A stretch of 17,497 nucleotides of DNA from the NCBI GenBank assembly GCA_002393815.1, contig DGUB01000006.1:1-17497 (forward strand). Reading direction: 5' to 3'. Below are positions 13,651-17,497 of this stretch, piece after piece; the first letter of the stretch is position 1, and each line of letters opens with the position of its first letter. The notes below the pieces were generated by a model that was given only the letters and a program-made list of their open reading frames with translations, was not told where the DNA came from and did not search any database. The position numbers and the translations under genes are program-made. Source of the stretch: Ruminococcus sp. UBA4321 (GTDB taxonomy: Bacteria; Bacillota; Clostridia; Oscillospirales; Ruminococcaceae).

Positions 13651-14745
13651 TCAGGAATTTCCGGATTCCTCCGGAGAAATTGTAACAGTGACTGAAGATT
13701 CAGAGTTTTCCGGAATCAGGATATCCGGACTGATAAAAGGCAGTTCAAGATTGCCGAACAGTGCTTCCCAACGTTCGGGCGTATAATAGACACCGTTGTA
13801 TTCTATCAGAAACCAGAAGCCGGAAACTGTTGTCGTAGTAGTTTCGGTTGTGGAAGCAGTTGTTTCAGTTGTCGTTGTTGTTTCAGTAGTGGTAGTCGTT
13901 TCTGTTTCCGGTTCTGTGGCTGGTTCTATCTCAGCGTTTGTCGGAGATTCTGTAGGCGATTCTGTCGGAGTTTCGGCAGGTTCTGTCGGTTCTTCGGGTT
14001 CCCATACGGGTTCTTCTTCCGTAGGCAATTCAGTGAATACCGGGTCTGTCGGGGTGGTATCTTCGACAGGAAGGGTTTCTGTCGGAGCGACAGTTTCCAT
14101 TTCCGTCTGTTCCGCTGCCGAGGTCGCGGCAATGTCTGTTGTTTCTTTCGGAGTGGTACTAGTTTCTTTGGTTGTGGCAGAAGTTTCTTTTGTAGTTGCC
14201 TTGGTGGAAGATGTCACGGCTGTGGATGTCACAGAAGTGGTTGCCGCTGCCTTGGAAGAAGATGTCGAAGCCGTGGATTCTGATGCATAAGTACTGCTTT
14301 CTGTTGCTTCGGAGAATACTGTTGTTTCGGAATGCGAAATTTCTGCTGACGGAACAGCAGCCGGAATTTTATCGTCATGACCTGCCGTACTGGTTGCAGT
14401 GCCGGGAAATTCCTGTTCTGCAGGCGCGGAAGTCTGCGGCGGTTCTTCCTCATTATCTATCAGGCGCGAAATAGTCGTGGATGGTTCTGCCGTATCGCTT
14501 GAAGCAGGAGCAGAAGCTGTGGTATCTACCATATCTGTCATTTCAGAAGTTGTCATAGTGGTTGTTTCTTCCGGTACAGAGGGGCGCGACATAGGACGTT
14601 CCAGTTTCAGGAACATGCCGACACCGAAAATACAGGTCAGGCAGACTGCCGAAACAGAAACTGCATTCTGAATTTTCCGTACTTTCTGTTTGTGCGCATT
14701 GGTCGCCGCGATGATATTGTCATAAACTTCATCATATGTTTTCAA
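13651..14745 (-). CDS. Membrane protein with long Thr/Ser/Glu stalk, probable anti-sigma factor
   Basis: A 364-aa protein. A short cytoplasmic segment (1-26, MKTYDEVYDNIIAATNAHKQ) is followed by one transmembrane helix (27-47), a low-complexity extracellular stalk (about 55-307) and a small terminal module (308-364, starting SGFWFLIEYNGVYY). The stalk contains degenerate repeats such as TKETSATTKETST, ETTTTTETT and ESPTESPTN, and probably spans the cell wall. The start is TTG, set by AAGGAGGGG seven bases upstream, and overlaps the sigma-factor end by 14 bp. That overlap is the classic arrangement of an ECF sigma factor with its anti-sigma partner. The C-terminal module could be the sensor, by analogy with RsgI-type proteins of cellulolytic clostridia. 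No conserved anti-sigma zinc motif is seen, so the role is inferred. Confidence 0.85.
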   Translation of the reverse strand: MKTYDEVYDNIIAATNAHKQKVRKIQNAVSVSAVCLTCIFGVGMFLKLERPMSRPSVPEETTTMTTSEMTDMVDTTASAPASSDTAEPSTTISRLIDNEEEPPQTSAPAEQEFPGTATSTAGHDDKIPAAVPSAEISHSETTVFSEATESSTYASESTASTSSSKAAATTSVTSTAVTSSTKATTKETSATTKETSTTPKETTDIAATSAAEQTEMETVAPTETLPVEDTTPTDPVFTELPTEEEPVWEPEEPTEPAETPTESPTESPTNAEIEPATEPETETTTTTETTTTTETTASTTETTTTTVSGFWFLIEYNGVYYTPERWEALFGNLELPFISPDILIPENSESSVTVTISPEESGNS

Positions 14746-15289
14746 TGGAATACCCCTCCTTTTCTAAGATTTTCCGGAGAGCCTGCCTTGCCTGAAATCC
14801 GGCGGCAGTTGCCTGACGCTCGGTGCATTTCATGACTCTGGCACATTCCGGAATAGTAAGCTGTTCAAAATACCGCAGATAGAGAATTTCACGATATTCC
14901 AGCTTTAATTTCTGCATGGCATGATGCAGAATCTGTGCGGAATCTTTCATTTCCATACGTTCTTCAATTTTCTGCATATCATCTTCTATAGTCTCCGTCA
15001 ACTCCTGAGACATATCTATCTGCCGTTTCTGTTTTTTGAGATGATTGACCGCCAGATTGCGGCATATCTTGAACAGATAGGCTTTGAGCTGATTTTCATG
15101 TACAAGCCTCGGACGCTTGATAGAAAGCCTGATGAATGCCTCCTGTGCAATATCTTCCGCATCGGACAGGTTATGCACATAGCTGTTGGTAAACAGCAGC
15201 ATACTGTCCCAGTATGATTTGAGTACGGTTTTCAATGCGGATTGTTCACCTTCGAGAAAACGGAGATAGCTTTCTAATCCACTCTCCAT
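14732..15289 (-). CDS. ECF-type RNA polymerase sigma factor (sigma-70 family)
   Basis: A 185-aa cytoplasmic protein with the two domains of extracytoplasmic-function sigma factors. Region 2 (about 25-90) has YVHNLSDAEDIAQEAFIRL and LKAYLFKICRNLAVNHLKKQKR. Region 4 (about 122-175) has LKLEYREILYLRYFEQLTIPECA and a helix-turn-helix, MKCTERQATAAGFQARQALRKIL. Regions 1 and 3 are absent, as expected. GGAGGG lies four bases before the ATG. The stop overlaps the next gene, which is probably its membrane-bound regulator, so both would be made together. The upstream region has an extended -10 without a good -35 and several inverted repeats. No classical ECF -35/-10 pair was recognised in the window, so targets are unknown. 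Confidence 0.94.
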   Translation of the reverse strand: MESGLESYLRFLEGEQSALKTVLKSYWDSMLLFTNSYVHNLSDAEDIAQEAFIRLSIKRPRLVHENQLKAYLFKICRNLAVNHLKKQKRQIDMSQELTETIEDDMQKIEERMEMKDSAQILHHAMQKLKLEYREILYLRYFEQLTIPECARVMKCTERQATAAGFQARQALRKILEKEGYSIENI

Positions 15290-15313
15290 TTTGCCCTCCT
15301 TGCAAGTAGGTTT

Positions 15314-15328
15314 CTGTTAATATAACAG
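15314..15328 (-). promoter_or_regulatory. Extended -10 of the sigma-factor gene inside a palindrome
   Basis: On the - strand TGTTATATT (extended -10, hexamer 15324-15319) lies within CTGTTA-N3-TAACAG (15314-15328). No convincing -35 is seen. The leader would be about 23 nt with the Shine-Dalgarno inside it. Confidence 0.5.
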
Positions 15329-15336
15329 CTGAGAAG

Positions 15337-15357
15337 AAAAAATATTGGATATTTTTT
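15337..15357. repeat. A/T-only inverted repeat
   Basis: AAAAAATAT (15337-15345) and ATATTTTTT (15349-15357) around TGG. It may weakly terminate the leucine-rich-repeat transcript, but it has no GC in the stem. Confidence 0.5.
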
Positions 15358-15363
15358 AAAACT

Positions 15364-15379
15364 TTGTAAGAATTTACAA
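15364..15379. repeat. Inverted repeat TTGTAA-N4-TTACAA, possible operator
   Basis: Perfect 6-bp arms at 15364-15369 and 15374-15379, about 80 bp upstream of the sigma-factor start. Part of it, with flanks, resembles the TTTAAGAATTT repeats before the 7081 gene. Confidence 0.45.
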
Positions 15380-15423
15380 TTTTTAATGATTTTTCTGTTA
15401 TATTTTGCATATAATGTCAAAAA

Positions 15424-16179
15424 TTACGGTCGGAATGCCTTTGGATGGACTTCACAGCCTTCCGGAATGGAAGGCTGTTCCAGCTGAGGACATCCGGCAA
15501 AGGCATATTTTCCAATAGATTCCAGAGAATCCGGCAGAATGATTTTTTCGAGAGAAGCACAGTCACAGAAAGCATATTTTTCAATCTGTTTTAGACCCGG
15601 TTTCAGAACGACTTCTTTCAGGCTGCCGCAGTCGTTGAATGCCATGAAGTCAATGCTCCGGACAGAAGCCGGGATTTCGATTCGCTCCAGAGCGGAACAG
15701 CCGCTGGCAAAGCATTCCGGAATTTCTTCCAGATTTGCCGGAAGTTTCAGACTTTCTAATTTTTTGCAGCTCATCACTGCACCGAGTCCGAGTTCTGTCA
15801 GTGAATCCGGAAATTTCAGTTTTTTCAGAGACTTGCACCAGGCAAAGGCATGTTCGTCGATTCTGACAAGGCTTTCCGGAAGCAGAAATTCTTCGGCAGT
15901 TTCCTGCACATTGAAAACTGCCCATTCCAGTTCTCTGACCGTATCCGGAATTTTCACCGTTCCGGATAAAGGCAGATTATGCAGTCCGGCAAGATAGACA
16001 ACCGGCAGATTTTCGACAGATGCCGGAATTTCTTCCGGACTGCCTTTTTTAAAGCCCTTGATATAGACTTCATTATTTTCGATAAGATATTTAAAGCCGT
16101 CCGGAGTCAGCTGATAATTGGTATAATTATCAATCTGTTCGCGGAGTTTTTTCGGCATGGGAATTGAGATTTTTTTCAT
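15424..16179 (-). CDS. Cytoplasmic BspA-type leucine-rich-repeat protein
   Basis: A 251-aa protein of about seven LRR_5/BspA-like repeats (from about residue 60 to 245). The recurring unit has the form L.xIxIPxSVxxIxxxAFxxCxSLxxI. Examples are SLVRIDEHAFAWCKSLKKL, SLTELGLGAVMSCKKLESL and SLESIGKYAFAGCPQLEQ. The N terminus (MKKISIPMPKKLREQIDNY) is not a signal peptide, so unlike most BspA-like proteins it appears intracellular. The start lies four bases after the phosphofructokinase stop, and GAGGT overlaps that stop, so translation is coupled. A role as a protein-interaction scaffold is possible, but its partner is unknown. Family recognition is firm. Confidence 0.9.
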   Translation of the reverse strand: MKKISIPMPKKLREQIDNYTNYQLTPDGFKYLIENNEVYIKGFKKGSPEEIPASVENLPVVYLAGLHNLPLSGTVKIPDTVRELEWAVFNVQETAEEFLLPESLVRIDEHAFAWCKSLKKLKFPDSLTELGLGAVMSCKKLESLKLPANLEEIPECFASGCSALERIEIPASVRSIDFMAFNDCGSLKEVVLKPGLKQIEKYAFCDCASLEKIILPDSLESIGKYAFAGCPQLEQPSIPEGCEVHPKAFRP

Positions 16180-16183
16180 GCGG

Positions 16184-17407
16184 TTACCTCATCTGCAAAG
16201 GTCTCTGGAAGTGTACCGGAAGTCCGTTTTTCATCATGATATCGACTTCTCCCTGAATCAGCGGCAGAAAATAGGAGATTGCTGCATCCGTGACCTGATT
16301 CTGCTCCGGAGAAATCCACTCTCTGGGGAATTTCTTTTCCAGATTTGCCGTGTTGGAAGCGTCTGTCATTTCGATAGTGACTGCATAAGGCACATCGCTG
16401 ACTCTCCGGAAATACATCATCTGTCCGGTATTGCCGTCCAGAGCCGCACGCAGTGCATGTCTGCCGATGCGTTCGGCTTCGTCGATATCAGTCTTGGAAC
16501 AGATATGCGAAGAACATCTCTGCATGACGTTTAATTCTATCGAGCGGACTTTACAGCCGATTCGGTCAGCGACTAATCTTTCCAGATATTTTCCGATGCC
16601 GGAAAGATATTTATGACCGAAATTATCTACTTTTCCGGACTGGAATTCTGCGGAATTTTCTTCCGAAAGCGAAATGCCCTCTGATACTGCCACGATAACA
16701 GCCTTATGCTTTGCCATTTCTTTCCGGACATCTTCAATAAACTGTTCCGATGAAAAATCCGATTCCGGCAGATAAATCAGGTGCGGTGCTTCTTCGCCGT
16801 TGGCTCTCAGTACGCAGGAAGAAGCCGTCAGCCAGCCGGCGTGTCTTCCCATAATTTCGATAATCGTCACGGATGGAATACTGTACACACTGCTGTCGCG
16901 GATGATTTCCTGTACTGTCGCGGCGACATACTTCGCCGCCGAACCGAATCCCGGCGTATGGTCGGTCACAGGCAAATCGTTGTCGATAGTCTTCGGAACG
17001 CCGATGACCTTAATCTCCGAACCGATGCTTTTCAGATATGCCGATAATTTCACAACCGTATCCATAGAATCGTTGCCGCCAATATAGACAAAAATTTCGA
17101 TTCTGTGAACATTCAGCGTATTGAGAATCTTTTCATAGACAGCCGGGTCGGATTCAAAATCCGGAAGCTTATACCGGCATGAACCGAGCATGGTTGAGGG
17201 TGTCTGCCGGAGCAGTTCCATATCTTCATTGGTCTTGATGATGCTTTTCAGATTTAACAATTCGTCATTGATAATCCCTTCGATGCCGTTGATAGAGCCG
17301 AAAATCGCGTCGATTTCCTCTGTCAGCAGTCCCTGCTTGAATACCCCTACCAGGCTCGCGTTAATCGCGCAGGTGGGTCCGCCGGACTGTGCAATTGCAA
17401 TATTCAT
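16184..17407 (-). CDS. pfp: 6-phosphofructokinase, pyrophosphate-dependent type
   Basis: A 407-aa cytoplasmic enzyme phosphorylating fructose 6-phosphate. It starts MNIAIAQSGGPTCAINAS, the phosphate-donor loop. The motif IGGNDS has Asp113 where ATP enzymes have Gly, and PKTIDND (138-144) has Lys139 where ATP enzymes have Gly. Both are the accepted signatures of PPi use. Asp142 is the catalytic base type, and MGRHAGW (186-192) binds the sugar phosphate. Length fits the ~400-aa PPi or plant-like group. GAGGAG sits ten bases before the ATG, and the -10 is visible upstream. A reversible PPi reaction saves ATP, common in fibre-degrading anaerobes. Donor specificity is predicted, not proven. Confidence 0.94.
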   Translation of the reverse strand: MNIAIAQSGGPTCAINASLVGVFKQGLLTEEIDAIFGSINGIEGIINDELLNLKSIIKTNEDMELLRQTPSTMLGSCRYKLPDFESDPAVYEKILNTLNVHRIEIFVYIGGNDSMDTVVKLSAYLKSIGSEIKVIGVPKTIDNDLPVTDHTPGFGSAAKYVAATVQEIIRDSSVYSIPSVTIIEIMGRHAGWLTASSCVLRANGEEAPHLIYLPESDFSSEQFIEDVRKEMAKHKAVIVAVSEGISLSEENSAEFQSGKVDNFGHKYLSGIGKYLERLVADRIGCKVRSIELNVMQRCSSHICSKTDIDEAERIGRHALRAALDGNTGQMMYFRRVSDVPYAVTIEMTDASNTANLEKKFPREWISPEQNQVTDAAISYFLPLIQGEVDIMMKNGLPVHFQRPLQMR

Positions 17408-17476
17408 GATAATATTTCTCCTCTTGCTTTAAAATGAATCTGATAATTCAGACAAATTTTCTTCATACATAATTTT

Positions 17477-17497
17477 ATTATACCAGATTTTACAGGA
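17477..17497 (-). promoter_or_regulatory. Promoter of pfp, -10 only (the -35 lies beyond the window)
   Basis: TATAAT (17482-17477 leftward) preceded by TGG. Only 15 bases remain upstream, so the -35 cannot be read. The leader would be about 60 nt. Confidence 0.6.

Noticed and set aside
13796..14290. 164-codon Val/Ser-rich frame on the + strand
   Set aside because: It is the complement of the Thr/Ser/Glu stalk repeats; low complexity keeps several frames open.
13796..14290. Repeats in the stalk gene as a mobile or CRISPR-like repeat
   Set aside because: They are irregular, in-frame Thr/Ser/Glu/Pro codon repeats and only encode the stalk.
1..17497. tRNA, rRNA, CRISPR array, insertion sequence or phage genes
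   Set aside because: No cloverleaf or rRNA-like stretch, no spaced repeats, no transposase or integrase motifs, and no terminal inverted repeats were noticed.

Overview
The window looks like a chromosomal segment of a Gram-positive, fibre-degrading Ruminococcus-type bacterium (Oscillospiraceae). Two secreted proteins carry type I dockerin modules. There is a GH130 mannoside phosphorylase, a Cthe_2159-type beta-helix carbohydrate-binding protein, a PPi-type phosphofructokinase and a c-di-GMP phosphodiesterase. Strong AGGAGG ribosome sites and sigma-A promoters are also visible. Family and organism assignments are recognition by eye; no database search was possible.

Layout, + strand left half. 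The C-terminal end of an EAL phosphodiesterase (1-323) is followed 21 bp later by a secreted lysozyme-like protein with a C-terminal dockerin (345-1436). Oligoendopeptidase F (1505-3298) follows, with its own promoter and terminator. Next comes a leftward block: a PAS-domain protein (4979-5698) upstream of four unrecognised small genes (3351-4901) joined by successive 4-bp ATGA overlaps. These four are visibly AT-rich and contain no CCGG at all, although CCGG is frequent elsewhere, so they look acquired. A divergent intergenic region then drives GH130 (5886-6905) rightward. The large dockerin/carbohydrate-binding protein (7081-9186) follows, behind a long, structured leader.

Middle. A PepV-like M20 dipeptidase and a small membrane protein form one unit (9346-11226). 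A two-repeat 110-aa protein and a YbaK-type deacylase form another (11295-12118), ending at a bidirectional terminator.

Right half, - strand. A CNNM/CorC-type transporter (12166-13437) is preceded by an apparently unannotated 29-codon leader ORF (13497-13586). That ORF has its own strong promoter and Shine-Dalgarno, and a candidate attenuator hairpin starts at its stop codon. Upstream are an ECF sigma factor (14732-15289) and an overlapping membrane protein with a long Thr/Ser/Glu stalk, probably its anti-sigma factor (13651-14745). Then come a cytoplasmic leucine-rich-repeat protein (15424-16179) and PPi-phosphofructokinase (16184-17407), which are translationally coupled.

Cross-cutting patterns. 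Nearly every promoter I can place has an extended -10 (TGnTATAAT), and all four readable rightward ones carry CCGGA in the -35/-10 spacer. The palindrome TCCGGA is strongly over-represented throughout (about 45 copies by hand count, roughly 4 expected from composition). The most interesting candidates for undescribed biology are the 29-aa leader with its attenuator ahead of the CNNM gene, the leader-peptide-like tandem-repeat protein, the sigma/stalk-anti-sigma pair, and the AT-rich four-gene cassette.
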